Positions 1-8,357 of a stretch of 53,310 nucleotides of DNA are shown here, piece by piece; the stretch's first letter is position 1; every line of letters starts with the position of its first letter. A program made the translations under genes and the position numbers. The notes under the pieces were generated by a model that worked only from the letters and a program-made list of their open reading frames with translations, did not search any database and was not told the DNA's origin. The stretch is from Budvicia aquatica DSM 5075 = ATCC 35567 (GTDB lineage Bacteria > Pseudomonadota > Gammaproteobacteria > Enterobacterales > Enterobacteriaceae), in the NCBI RefSeq assembly GCF_000427805.1, contig NZ_ATYS01000038.1:1-53310 (forward strand). The letters are read 5' to 3'.

Positions 1-150
1 GCCCGAAAACCTGTTTAGCCCATGAATAGCAGTCAGAAAGTAACATTTTAAAATCAAGAATGAGAGGAAATATAAAGAAAGATCAACAGACAGAGAAAAA
101 GTTCAAAAAAATCCCCAACGAATAGGTCGGGGACTTGTGTATAAGAGACA
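1..150 (+). mobile_element. Right end of an IS50/Tn5-like (IS4 family) insertion sequence, partial
   Basis: Bases 132-150 read ACTTGTGTATAAGAGACAG. From memory this matches the 19-bp outside end of IS50/Tn5, read outward, at 18 of 19 positions. Just inside it (about 110-131) an imperfect hairpin pairs TCCCCAAC with GTCGGGGA around a short loop. Such hairpins are common inside IS ends, where they stop transcription or protect against read-in. The element would extend left of the window, and no transposase codons are visible in these 150 bases. The 9 bases after the end (151-159) would be the target duplication, but the other copy lies outside. The engineered mosaic end used in sequencing kits differs at the two bases next to the inner end, so a natural IS end fits better than an adapter artefact. 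Confidence 0.6.
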
Positions 151-208
151 GGTTGAAAAACGGGGTCCAGCCCTTAAGCCAAATATTAACTGGTTAGCTA
201 AAACCGGG

Positions 209-228
209 ATCCCGGCTTTCGCCGGGAT
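209..228. repeat. Perfect 8-bp-arm hairpin, REP-like
   Basis: ATCCCGGC and GCCGGGAT are perfect inverted arms around the loop TTTC. The GC-rich short palindrome in AT-rich intergenic DNA resembles the extragenic REP-type repeats of enterobacteria. No run of T follows, so it is not a convincing terminator. No second copy was noticed in the window. Confidence 0.45.
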
Positions 229-357
229 GATGATTGAGTGGAGTCACATCATATAGAAATGCTTAACTGACAAGCATTACTACTGTTAGACGCGGTGAAA
301 TGTGCTATTTAAATAGCCAAGGGTATTTAGCTAAAACCAACAATGAAGGAAGTCGAT

Positions 358-1335
358 ATGTTTAATTCAGGCGGTTCAATTATTGACGTTCCCGGTATCA
401 AAGTTGGCCATCAACAGGATTTGGTCGGCATGACCGGCTGTAGCGTAATTTTAATGGAACAACCCGCAGTATGTGGTGTAGACGTTCGCGGCGCGGCGCC
501 GGGTACCCGAGAGACAGACTTACTCAATCCGGTGAATAGGGTCGACCGGGTTAATGCCATTTTATTAGCCGGTGGCAGTGCTTATGGTCTGGACGCCGCA
601 AGCGGTGTAATGCGTTATTTGGAACAGCAGAATATCGGTTTCGATGTCGGCGTTGGCGTGGTGCCTATTGTGCCGGCTGCGGTTATATTCGATCTCGCTT
701 TTGGTGATGCTAAATCTCGGCCCGATGCGGCTATGGGGTATCGGGCTGCACAACAGGCCGATAAATCTGCCTTTCCTCAGGGGAATATTGGTGCAGGAAC
801 CGGAGCCACCGTTGGTAAATTAGCGGGCCATGCGCTGTGCATGAAAGGGGGATTAGGTTCAGCGTCAATCACCTTATCTAATGGGCTTATCGTTGGTGCT
901 ATGGTGGTGGTTAATGCCGTTGGGGAGGTAAGAGATCCTGCCACTCAGAAGGTGCTGGCCGGTGCCCGCAATCAACAGGGTGAGATTGAAAGTTCGTTAT
1001 CGCTAATGCTGGCAGACGTAACTGATGGCGGTCCAGCTGGTACCAATACCACCATTGGTATCATTACCTGTAATGCCAATATGAATAAAAGTCAGATGAC
1101 AAAAATAGCTCAAATGGCTCACGATGGCTTAGCAAGATGTATCTATCCAATTCATACCATGAGCGATGGGGATACCATATTTGCGGCCACCACCGGGGGT
1201 GTGGATGTTTCCGTTAATTTATTGGGAACTTTGGCTGCCGACGTATTGGCTCAGGCTGTCGTCAATGCTATTACTTGCGCGGTCGGCGTTTTAGACATAC
1301 CGTCATGGCAAGATTTGCATCAGGAAAATAGATAG
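358..1335 (+). CDS. P1 family (S58) peptidase, DmpA/BapA-like
   Basis: The 325-residue product belongs to the self-processing N-terminal-nucleophile peptidases related to DmpA aminopeptidase and BapA beta-peptidyl aminopeptidase. Family hallmarks are the N-terminal IIDVPGIKVGHQQD segment, a Gly-rich LLAGGSAYGLDAASGV motif, and GAGTGATVGK. Near residues 228-240 lies TNTTIGIITCN, where the family cleaves itself before a Ser/Thr that becomes the nucleophile; here Thr231, just after Asn230, is the likely one. No signal peptide is seen, so a cytoplasmic location is inferred. I chose the ATG at 358 because AAGGAAG (346-352) sits 5 bases before it. An in-frame ATG at 343 overlaps nothing that looks like a ribosome site. 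The substrate is unknown, and the gene stands alone between the IS end and a long intergenic region. Confidence 0.85.
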   Translation: MFNSGGSIIDVPGIKVGHQQDLVGMTGCSVILMEQPAVCGVDVRGAAPGTRETDLLNPVNRVDRVNAILLAGGSAYGLDAASGVMRYLEQQNIGFDVGVGVVPIVPAAVIFDLAFGDAKSRPDAAMGYRAAQQADKSAFPQGNIGAGTGATVGKLAGHALCMKGGLGSASITLSNGLIVGAMVVVNAVGEVRDPATQKVLAGARNQQGEIESSLSLMLADVTDGGPAGTNTTIGIITCNANMNKSQMTKIAQMAHDGLARCIYPIHTMSDGDTIFAATTGGVDVSVNLLGTLAADVLAQAVVNAITCAVGVLDIPSWQDLHQENR

Positions 1336-2131
1336 TCGGTAATGGCCGGCGACATATGATGAATTTGTATAAAAATCAGAGTATAAACAGTAGGCTATTA
1401 TTGTATTAATAAAATCTCAATCCGTTTCTTTTTTTTACTTTACTCTATCCATATTGCATCATTTATTATCTGAATTAACCTCTTGCTATCACTTATCTAA
1501 GATAGCAACACATTGTAACAATAAAGTGGGGTTTGCTTTTTAATTTATCACAAAGAGCCTATTCTTCTAACTATATCATTTAGTTACTTAATTAAGTAAT
1601 CAAATGCTTATTATATTGTTCGACATTTAATAATAATTCAATAATTTCATCACCGCACAAGATCGCTCAAGAATTTATCATATAAAAATCAATTTAATGG
1701 GTGTTTTTATTCTCTGGTTTATTGTGATGACTGGTCTTTTTTATGATCGATAATCACATTTTTGATAGTTTTTAACTATCATTTTGGGGTGGTATGATGG
1801 TAATAACGATTTGTGGTAACTAAATATTAGGATTAGATTTCGCGCTATATCCAATGCGTTTTTTAAATTTCATTAATGATTAGCTTGCTAATGAAATTTG
1901 ACGGCTATGTATTTCGATTTAATTAAATCCCATATCGATTAAATACATTGTTAATTTGATGTTAAAACGTGTTTTTGTTAATAAGTTAATAAATTAATAG
2001 TGTTCCTGAAAAGGGGGGCATTGTTGATCCCGTTGTTCTAAATAGTATGAGTGTCGGCCTTCAAGTAAGAAGGTCAGTATCAGGATAGCCCAAGACGGGC
2101 GAGTCAGTAAAAAAGGGAAGGGAGCTATACA
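1336..2131. other. Long AT-rich intergenic region with three inverted repeats
   Basis: No credible gene is seen. Three perfect inverted repeats stand out. TTGCTATC/GATAGCAA lies at 1483-1490 and 1501-1508. TGATAGTT/AACTATCA lies at 1763-1770 and 1774-1781. AAATTTCATTA/TAATGAAATTT lies at 1865-1875 and 1889-1899. The last two lie 230-370 bases upstream of the autotransporter start and are candidates for operators or leader hairpins. Such length and AT content are typical of silenced, environmentally controlled surface-protein genes, but that is inference. Confidence 0.5.
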
Positions 2132-5047
2132 ATGGATATGTTTGCATATCAAAAGGATTTTCAGGGAAAGTCTAGCGGTCAATTCACCCAACGTACCCTA
2201 TATCAGCAGTTAGCCATTACCGGCCTGTTGAGCCTGAGTGCATTCGTTTTTCAGAATCAAGCGCTGGCGGCCGAATATGGAAGCCTGTCCGGCGGTAATA
2301 TTACCCTGAATAATGGCGATCAGGTCGTTGCTAATCAACTGACCAGCGGAACGCTTTACGCCATCAATAACCCGTATAACAACAATAATGCTGTTATTGA
2401 CTTGGCCAGTGGTTCGAGCGTGACATCTGATGCAGCAAGCACGGGTAGTGCTCAGGGCATTATTCTTCAAGGGACGAACAGCGCATTAAAAGCCGATGGG
2501 CTAAACCTTACTGTTAACGGTAACGTTGCTCGCGGTCTGGTTGTCAGCAGTAAATCAACGGCCGATTTAGGCAATGGCGGGGTAATTAATGTCACCGGTG
2601 TTAACTCTGGTCAGGCGATTATGGTCAGCGGAGCATCGACATTAAAGGCCAATGCGATTGAAATTAATACTGCCTATGCTACGACAAATTCAATATATGC
2701 AGCTATTGATATTCAAAATTATGGCAGCTCAGTCGATCTTGGTATTAATAGCTCGATTACGACCAATGCCCGTGGTGCTACGGGTGTTTATGTCTTTGGC
2801 TCTAACGGTACCGTTTCTGAAGGCCCGGCTAAATTTAGTGCATCTAATCTCTTTGTTACCACCAATGGAAATATGTCGTATGGCATTAATGCTAATGACA
2901 ATTCACAGGTTGAATTGGGATCCGGTAGCACCATCGTGACTCATGGTGCTAATTCTACCGGCATCATTATGTACAGCGCGACGATGAATGCCGATGCATT
3001 AACTATCACCACCACTGGCAGCGATGCGATTGCTTTGGAAGCCCGGACCCAAGCCAAAGCGAATATCGGCGCCGGTAGTCATTTGTCATCGGCTCAGGCA
3101 GGGGCATTAGTGGCCAGTGGAAGCAGCGTTGTGGTTAATTTTCTGGGCAGTGAATCTAACCGTAACTCTATCTTTGCCGGAGGATCTTATGGCGCTTCGG
3201 CTCAAGCTGCTGGTTCGGTGATTAATTTGACGAATACCGATATCACTATCGATCGCAATGGTAGCCTGGGATTAGGCCTTTGGGCGATGGGGGGCGGTAA
3301 CATTAATGGTGAAAATCTGACGGTTAATGGCGCTGCAGGTTCTCGCGGCGTTTACGCTATGACCAATAGCCAAGTCGATCTGACTGGTCACACGGTAATT
3401 AATATGGCCGATCCGAGCGCAATGGCAATCGCTACTCAGGATAATGCCGGATATGCTGCCAGTCGGATTAATGCTACCGGCCTGATGGAAATTCAGGGCG
3501 GGATTTTGTCTCGCGGCGGTATGATCAATGTCGATATGTCTTCAGGTTCAAGCCTGACCGGTGCAACTTCAACCGATGGTGTAAACGGCGGTGTGCTGAA
3601 TATGACGATGGCAGGCACCCGTTGGAATATGATTGCTGATTCTAGCGTCACTAAACTGGTGCTGAATGATAGTACCGTTGACTTCGCTGAAGATAAAACC
3701 GGTTCAGTATTAACCGTAGGTGATTTAAGCGGTAGCGGTACCTTTATTATGCGTACCGATATTGTCGGTGATGGTGATGGCGTCAATAACTCTGGCGATC
3801 GCTTAGTGGTTACGGGTACCAGTGCGGGTAACCATTTTCTTAAAATTCTGAACCGCGGTAGTTTAGCCACCACCGGTAATGAAGTATTAACCGTGGTGGA
3901 AACCACCGACGGTCAGGCCAGCTTTGGCCTCGACAGCCGCACACCGCAGGTTGAACTGGGCGGTTATTTATATGATGTTCGCAAGAATAGTACCAACTGG
4001 GATCTCTATTCATCCGGTGTCTATATACCGCCGGCAGAACCCCTTAGCCCTGTCGACCCGACTGACCCACAGGTGCCGGTAGATCCAGTAGCCCCGGTTG
4101 ATCCCGGTACCGATGGCGGAAATGGCGGTGGGAAAATAACCACCACGGCCGATGCCGGTGCTAATTTCTTGAATATCGGCTATCTGATGAACTACGCCGA
4201 AACGCAGACCCTATTACAGCGTATGGGTGACCTGCGCCACAACGGAGAGAGCGGTGATGTCTGGCTGAGAGGTTTTTCCGGTAAGTTTGATTCATTTGCA
4301 TCCGGTAAAATGAGCGGATTCGATATGAGCTATAACGGCGTTCAGCTTGGTGCCGATAAGCGTATTGCTGAACAGATGCCGCTATTGGTCGGTGGTTTTA
4401 TTGGTATGGCTGATGGTGATCCTAACTACCGTTCCGGCGATGGCTCAGTTAAAAGCAGCCATATGGGCATTTATGCCACTTATATGGCATCAAACGGCTT
4501 CTATACTGATGCGGTGGCAAAATATTCCCGACTGAAAAATAAGTTTAATGTACAAGATAGCCAGAATAATAACGTTAGCGGCAACGGCAGTTCTGACGGT
4601 ATCAGCTTCTCATTAGAAGCCGGTAAGAAATTTAGTTTGAACCAGCCGGGTAACGGCTTCTATATTGAACCTCAGGCCCAGTTATCGTTCAGTCATCAGA
4701 ACAGTACTGATATAACGGCCAGTAACGGACTCAAGGTCGATTTAGGCGGTTACAACTCGACGTTAGGTCGTACCAGCGCGATTGTCGGCTATGAAATAAG
4801 TGGCGAAAATACGGAGGTCGATGTTTACCTGAAAACCGGCTATGTACGCGAGTTTGACGGTGAGGTTGACTATAAGCTGAATGGTTCTGCCGAGCAGCAT
4901 AGCTTTAAAGGCGGCTGGTGGAATAACGGTGTGGGTGTGAGTGCACAGATCAATAAGCAGCATACCCTGTATATGGACATCGATAGTTCGACGGGAAACA
5001 GGTTCGATCAGCGTCAGATTAACGGCGGTTACCGCTTTAGCTTTTGA
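2132..5047 (+). CDS. Autotransporter (type Va) with pertactin-like passenger and beta-barrel
   Basis: The 971-residue protein has an extended N-terminal signal with a hydrophobic stretch at about 28-45 and likely cleavage after ALA near residue 47. A passenger of about 580 residues follows, rich in Gly, Ser, Asn and Thr, with repeated short beta-strand units of the parallel beta-helix type (AIDA/pertactin style). A Pro/Asp-rich linker (PVDPTDPQVPVDPVAP) lies at about 630-668. The C-terminal barrel begins near GDVWLRGFSG (about 708) and ends in GGYRFSF, with the terminal aromatic residue needed for outer-membrane assembly. GGAG at 2121-2124 is 7 bases before the ATG. The role, probably adhesion or aggregation, is inferred from the family. 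The final 44 codons recur as a fossil at 6198-6332, so the locus once held a second copy. Confidence 0.9.
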   Translation: MDMFAYQKDFQGKSSGQFTQRTLYQQLAITGLLSLSAFVFQNQALAAEYGSLSGGNITLNNGDQVVANQLTSGTLYAINNPYNNNNAVIDLASGSSVTSDAASTGSAQGIILQGTNSALKADGLNLTVNGNVARGLVVSSKSTADLGNGGVINVTGVNSGQAIMVSGASTLKANAIEINTAYATTNSIYAAIDIQNYGSSVDLGINSSITTNARGATGVYVFGSNGTVSEGPAKFSASNLFVTTNGNMSYGINANDNSQVELGSGSTIVTHGANSTGIIMYSATMNADALTITTTGSDAIALEARTQAKANIGAGSHLSSAQAGALVASGSSVVVNFLGSESNRNSIFAGGSYGASAQAAGSVINLTNTDITIDRNGSLGLGLWAMGGGNINGENLTVNGAAGSRGVYAMTNSQVDLTGHTVINMADPSAMAIATQDNAGYAASRINATGLMEIQGGILSRGGMINVDMSSGSSLTGATSTDGVNGGVLNMTMAGTRWNMIADSSVTKLVLNDSTVDFAEDKTGSVLTVGDLSGSGTFIMRTDIVGDGDGVNNSGDRLVVTGTSAGNHFLKILNRGSLATTGNEVLTVVETTDGQASFGLDSRTPQVELGGYLYDVRKNSTNWDLYSSGVYIPPAEPLSPVDPTDPQVPVDPVAPVDPGTDGGNGGGKITTTADAGANFLNIGYLMNYAETQTLLQRMGDLRHNGESGDVWLRGFSGKFDSFASGKMSGFDMSYNGVQLGADKRIAEQMPLLVGGFIGMADGDPNYRSGDGSVKSSHMGIYATYMASNGFYTDAVAKYSRLKNKFNVQDSQNNNVSGNGSSDGISFSLEAGKKFSLNQPGNGFYIEPQAQLSFSHQNSTDITASNGLKVDLGGYNSTLGRTSAIVGYEISGENTEVDVYLKTGYVREFDGEVDYKLNGSAEQHSFKGGWWNNGVGVSAQINKQHTLYMDIDSSTGNRFDQRQINGGYRFSF

Positions 5048-5075
5048 TCGTCAGATAGACAAAGACTGACTTTAA

Positions 5076-5110
5076 ACGGGCGTTGGTAATAAACCAGCGC
5101 CCGTTTTTTT
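5076..5110 (+). terminator. Rho-independent terminator of the autotransporter
   Basis: ACGGGCGTTGG pairs with CCAGCGCCCGT around TAATAAA, followed by seven T. A near copy with the same stem occurs after the fossil autotransporter end at 6363-6395. Confidence 0.9.
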
Positions 5111-5409
5111 ATAGAATAATACTCATGATATCCCTCGTAATGAAAATGACTTTTCTGGATTATTTATAGGAGTAATTTACTGAGCGTGCTAATTATTAGC
5201 ACCGATGTTCATGGTTTTTATATGGTGAGTCGATTTTCATCGTTTGCATTAAAGGCTAAAACATACTTTTGGCATTAGGTTATTATTGCCTAAATTGCTG
5301 TTTGATATTCTTTAGTAAATAAAACACCTTGGAAGTGGCATAAATTTAATATGTATTTCCATAAAGGTATCTATTTGTCCAAAATCTGTAAAATATAAAT
5401 TGGAGTTCA
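5111..5409. promoter_or_regulatory. Upstream region of the MipA-like gene with a 17-bp palindrome
   Basis: The only ordered element noticed is GTGCTAATTATTAGCAC at 5186-5202, with 8-bp perfect arms around one base, about 208 bases upstream of the next gene. It has the size and symmetry of a dimeric repressor site. The rest is AT-rich, with no gene seen. Confidence 0.4.
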
Positions 5410-6156
5410 ATGAAGATTATTTTTAGAGTGAGTGTATTATTTGGAATTTTCTGTTCACCGGTAGTTAATGCATCTGATAATTCATGGTCCCTTGGGGCAA
5501 GTACTGTATTTGAGTTATTGCCCTATAAAGGTATTGAGAGCGAAGTTTTACCATTTCCAATGATTGGTTATGAAGGCGAGCGCTTCTATATTAACGGACC
5601 AAGTGCAGGGGCCTATCTATGGAAGGGGCAACAAGATCGGCTGGCGCTGAATATTTATTACTCTCCGTTACATTTTAAGCCCGGTGACAGTGACGACGAT
5701 GCGATGAAGGCGCTAGATAAACGCCGCTCAACGATGATGGCGGGATTGAGCTATAAATATACCGCTAATTGGGGTAGCGTTCGAACTTCGATTTCTTCTG
5801 ATGCATTGAATACCAGTAATGGATTAAATGCGGATGCAGCCTATTTATATTCGATAAATATGAATAAGCTAACACTTACGCCGGGAATAGGTGCTGGCTG
5901 GCATAATAGTAACTTTAATCATTATTACTATGGAATAACACATAGTGAATCACAGCGTAGCGGGCTTGCACAATATGATGCAAAAAGCAGTTGGGCACCT
6001 TATGTCGAACTTACGGCTAACTATAGCTTGAACGACCAATGGCACATTTTTGCATCCGGTCGTTATATTTCATTAAGCAGCGAAGTAAAAGACAGCCCGA
6101 TGGTTGATAAATCGTACTCCGCTATTATTGCCACCGGTATTACTTATCGTTTCTGA
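5410..6156 (+). CDS. MipA/OmpV family outer-membrane protein
   Basis: The 248-residue product has a signal peptide of about 21 residues (cleavage near VNA-SDN). The body of alternating amphipathic strands ends in GITYRF, the C-terminal aromatic signature of outer-membrane barrels. The N-terminal layout (WSLGAST.., YKGIESEVLPFPMIGYEGERFYINGPSAGAYL) is that of the MipA/OmpV family. MipA in E. coli was described as a scaffold between the lytic transglycosylase MltA and a penicillin-binding protein. Other members are porin-like proteins, so the exact role here is open. GGAG at 5402-5405 precedes the ATG by 4 bases. The gene lies between an intact autotransporter and a fossil autotransporter end, as if it was acquired or retained within a rearranged duplication. 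Confidence 0.8.
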   Translation: MKIIFRVSVLFGIFCSPVVNASDNSWSLGASTVFELLPYKGIESEVLPFPMIGYEGERFYINGPSAGAYLWKGQQDRLALNIYYSPLHFKPGDSDDDAMKALDKRRSTMMAGLSYKYTANWGSVRTSISSDALNTSNGLNADAAYLYSINMNKLTLTPGIGAGWHNSNFNHYYYGITHSESQRSGLAQYDAKSSWAPYVELTANYSLNDQWHIFASGRYISLSSEVKDSPMVDKSYSAIIATGITYRF

Positions 6157-6197
6157 GCCATTAATTAAGTTATATTTAATTTTATAAGAATATTTAT

Positions 6198-6332
6198 AGC
6201 CGCTGGAATAATGGTTTTGGCATTAGTGCACAGATAAATAAACAGCATACCCGGTATATGGATATCGATAGTTCGGCGGGAAACAGGTTCGAGCAGCATC
6301 AGATTAACCGTGGTTACCGTTTTAGCTTCTGA
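6198..6332 (+). pseudogene. Fossil 3' end of a second autotransporter gene
   Basis: Reading in frame from 6198, 44 codons and a TGA give a peptide containing AQINKQHT, YMDIDSS, GNRF and QIN.GYRFSF. It aligns without gaps with the last 44 codons of the autotransporter at 2132-5047 (about 34 of 44 identical by eye). No start codon or upstream barrel sequence survives. The duplicated terminator also follows at 6363-6395. This is a remnant of a tandem autotransporter copy whose body was deleted. Confidence 0.85.
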
Positions 6333-6362
6333 TTACTGAATAGATAAAATTGAATGTTGCTT

Positions 6363-6395
6363 GGGCGTTGGTGAATCACCAATGCCCGTTTTTTT
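6363..6395 (+). terminator. Rho-independent terminator, copy of the one at 5076
   Basis: GGGCGTTGGTG pairs with CACCAATGCCC around AAT, followed by G and seven T. It keeps the stem and T-run of the terminator at 5076-5110 and now serves the MipA-like gene and the fossil. Confidence 0.88.
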
Positions 6396-6504
6396 AATCA
6401 TGATTTTTGTTTGTTTTTCCAGCAATCCCTCACGTTGTATGTTCATTACGCTTTAGCGATAAAATATTCCAACTGGTTATAAAATATGACTTTTATGATA
6501 AATA

Positions 6505-6522
6505 ATTCCATTATGTTGGAAT
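6505..6522. promoter_or_regulatory. Candidate upstream operator for the IclR-type regulator
   Basis: ATTCCATTATGTTGGAAT has perfect 6-bp arms (ATTCCA/TGGAAT). Its reverse complement recurs almost unchanged at 6642-6659, over the regulator start codon. A half site, ATTCCAAC, lies at about 6466. Paired palindromes around an IclR gene are typical of autoregulation; binding is inferred. Confidence 0.55.
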
Positions 6523-6641
6523 TTTTTGTCGAATATGTTTGCACAAATATTGTTCGGTGAGAGCAGGCTCACAGATCGTGCATTTTGATATTTGTGTATT
6601 TTTCTAACGGTGGTAGAACTATGTCTAACATAAAAGAATGG

Positions 6642-6659
6642 ATTCCAACATAATGGAAA
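6642..6659. promoter_or_regulatory. Candidate operator overlapping the IclR start codon
   Basis: ATTCCAACATAATGGAAA is the reverse complement of the 6505-6522 palindrome at 17 of 18 positions. It covers the ATG at 6653. The two centres are 137 bp apart, close to 13 helical turns, a spacing that would allow looping repression. Confidence 0.5.
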
Positions 6660-7423
6660 ATAGTAAGAAATCAAAAGTTCCGGCGCTTTCCAGAGCTATC
6701 GATATTCTCGATTTTGTTGCGGAAAATGGCCATTGCTCAGTGACGGATATCGCCACCAGTCTGGCGCTACCGAAAAGCTCACTGTACTTAATGATTGATG
6801 AACTCAAGAAGTTACGCCTGCTGGCTCAAAGTGATGATGGTTCATTGCGGTTGGGCTTAAAACTAATGGAGCTGGGTAGCCGTTCAGTTGCACAGCTTGA
6901 CCTGCGTAAAATAGCCAAAGATCACCTTACCCAACTGATGCTCGATACCGGTCTGGTATGCCATTTAGGTATTCTTGACGGCGATGATCCGATCTATCTG
7001 CTGAAGGTCGATTCGCAAAGCACTATTCAGGTGCGTTCATGGGAGGGCAAACGCGTTTCACTTTATAGCTCTGCGTTGGGTAAATGTCTGTTGACGTGGG
7101 TGAGTCCTGAACGCCAGAAAGAGCTGATGTCAGCCATTGAATTTAAAGTGATGACCCCTTATACGCTGGCCTCAGAGAGCGAGCTGGTTAATGAGCTGGC
7201 ATTGATCAAACAACGGGGCTGGAGCTTCGATAATCAAGAGGATTTGCTGAATATTCAGTGTATATCCGCCCCGGTTTTTAATTCATCAAACAAACTTATC
7301 GCCGCTATCTCTGCGGTAGGAACCACGCTGCAGGTCAACGAGAATAACCTGCAGATGTTAGCGGAAAGAGTAATGCGTGCAGCAGAACTGATTTCCAGAG
7401 AGCTCGGACATCACCACAAGTAA
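6653..7423 (+). CDS. IclR family regulator of the rhamnonate operon (YfaX-like)
   Basis: The product of about 256 residues has an N-terminal winged helix (PALSRAIDILDFVAENG, then ALPKSSLYLMIDELKKL). A C-terminal IclR effector domain follows, with LVCHLGILDGDDPIYLLKVDS, SALGKCLL and WSFDNQEDL. It leads an operon whose other members act on L-rhamnonate, as the IclR gene yfaX does next to rhmD in E. coli. The effector is therefore probably a rhamnonate-derived acid. An in-frame ATG at 6638 would add five residues, and neither start has a strong ribosome site. I prefer 6653 because a 10-codon leader ORF (ATG 6621) ends in TAATG, sharing a base with this start, and because the family N-terminus fits. 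The following aldolase starts 14 bases after the stop, with GGAG in the gap. Confidence 0.85.
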   Translation: MENSKKSKVPALSRAIDILDFVAENGHCSVTDIATSLALPKSSLYLMIDELKKLRLLAQSDDGSLRLGLKLMELGSRSVAQLDLRKIAKDHLTQLMLDTGLVCHLGILDGDDPIYLLKVDSQSTIQVRSWEGKRVSLYSSALGKCLLTWVSPERQKELMSAIEFKVMTPYTLASESELVNELALIKQRGWSFDNQEDLLNIQCISAPVFNSSNKLIAAISAVGTTLQVNENNLQMLAERVMRAAELISRELGHHHK

Positions 7424-7437
7424 GGAGTAAAACCGTC

Positions 7438-8340
7438 ATGATTCGACCCGCTGGCGTTTATAGCGCCATGTTAACCCCATGGAAAAATGGTGTACCTGAT
7501 TTAGCTGAACTCAGGAAGATTGTTGATTTTCAGATTAACGCCGGATTAACCGGGCTGTTTCCGGTCAGTTCAGTCGGCGAATCCGGTCTGATGTCATTTG
7601 AGCAAAAATGCTCACTGATGGAAACGGTGATCGATCAAGCTGCCGGGCGCGTTCCGGTATGGTGTGGTATTCCCGCCAGTACTGCTCAGGAGAGTATTGC
7701 TCTGGGTAAGTTTGCTAAAGAAAAGGGCGCGGCCGGCTTAGTTTTAATGCCACCGACCTTTTATCGTCACTCGTCTGAAGTGATTGTAAACACCATGAAG
7801 CAGATAATTCAAAGTACCGAACTGCCGGTGTGTTTATACAATATTCCATTTTTTGCCGATGCTCTGACGCCTGCGATGGTGGCAGAACTGGCACGGCTAC
7901 CTAATGTCGTCGGTATTAAAGATTCCGGCGGCAATGCGGTGGAATTTATGCAAATGCTCTCTTTGTGTCACGAGGTTAATCCGGAATTTAAGGTATTAAC
8001 CGGCCGGGAAGAGTTTCTTTATCCTTCACTAAAAGCAGGCGGTGAAGGCTGTATGACGGCGACTTCGGGGGTTTTGCCTGAAGTGATGGCGAAGATTTAT
8101 CGTTTAACAATGGAAGGAAAAGACCAGCAGGCGCATGAGCTACAAATGGCCGCTCTGCCTGTGATGATGATGATGTCTTCATTACCTTTCCCGATAGGCT
8201 ACAAATTGGGATTGGAATTAAGAGGGTTCGATATGGGGGAAACGCCTTTCCCACAAATTGACTCAGTAAAAGAAAAGGCTAACTCAATAAAAAATAAACT
8301 AGAGAAAGCCCTGCAACAACTTATAAAGATTGCCAACTAG
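7438..8340 (+). CDS. DapA-family aldolase, probable 2-keto-3-deoxy-L-rhamnonate aldolase
   Basis: The 300-residue product is a class I (Schiff-base) aldolase of the dihydrodipicolinate synthase/N-acetylneuraminate lyase family. It is close to the family's usual length of about 300. Visible motifs are [10 protein letters not shown] (the GES loop), LYNIPF with catalytic Tyr134, and VGIKDSGG with the Schiff-base Lys161. It lies between the IclR regulator and rhmD, with 17 bases to the next gene, so it should act after the dehydratase. It would cleave 2-keto-3-deoxy-L-rhamnonate to pyruvate and lactaldehyde. E. coli uses RhmA, a metal-dependent HpcH-type aldolase, for this step. Substrate assignment rests on context; a lyase for another 2-keto-3-deoxy acid is possible. 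Confidence 0.8.
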   Translation: MIRPAGVYSAMLTPWKNGVPDLAELRKIVDFQINAGLTGLFPVSSVGESGLMSFEQKCSLMETVIDQAAGRVPVWCGIPASTAQESIALGKFAKEKGAAGLVLMPPTFYRHSSEVIVNTMKQIIQSTELPVCLYNIPFFADALTPAMVAELARLPNVVGIKDSGGNAVEFMQMLSLCHEVNPEFKVLTGREEFLYPSLKAGGEGCMTATSGVLPEVMAKIYRLTMEGKDQQAHELQMAALPVMMMMSSLPFPIGYKLGLELRGFDMGETPFPQIDSVKEKANSIKNKLEKALQQLIKIAN

Positions 8341-8357
8341 CGAAACAGAGGATAACC

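Noticed and set aside
132-150. Sequencing adapter (Nextera mosaic end) contamination
   Set aside because: The two bases next to the inner edge match the natural Tn5 outside end, not the engineered mosaic end, and IS-like hairpin sequence lies inside. It remains a possibility to rule out with reads.
1994-2191. Minus-strand 65-codon ORF over the autotransporter start
   Set aside because: No ribosome site, and it overlaps the well-supported plus-strand start and leader.
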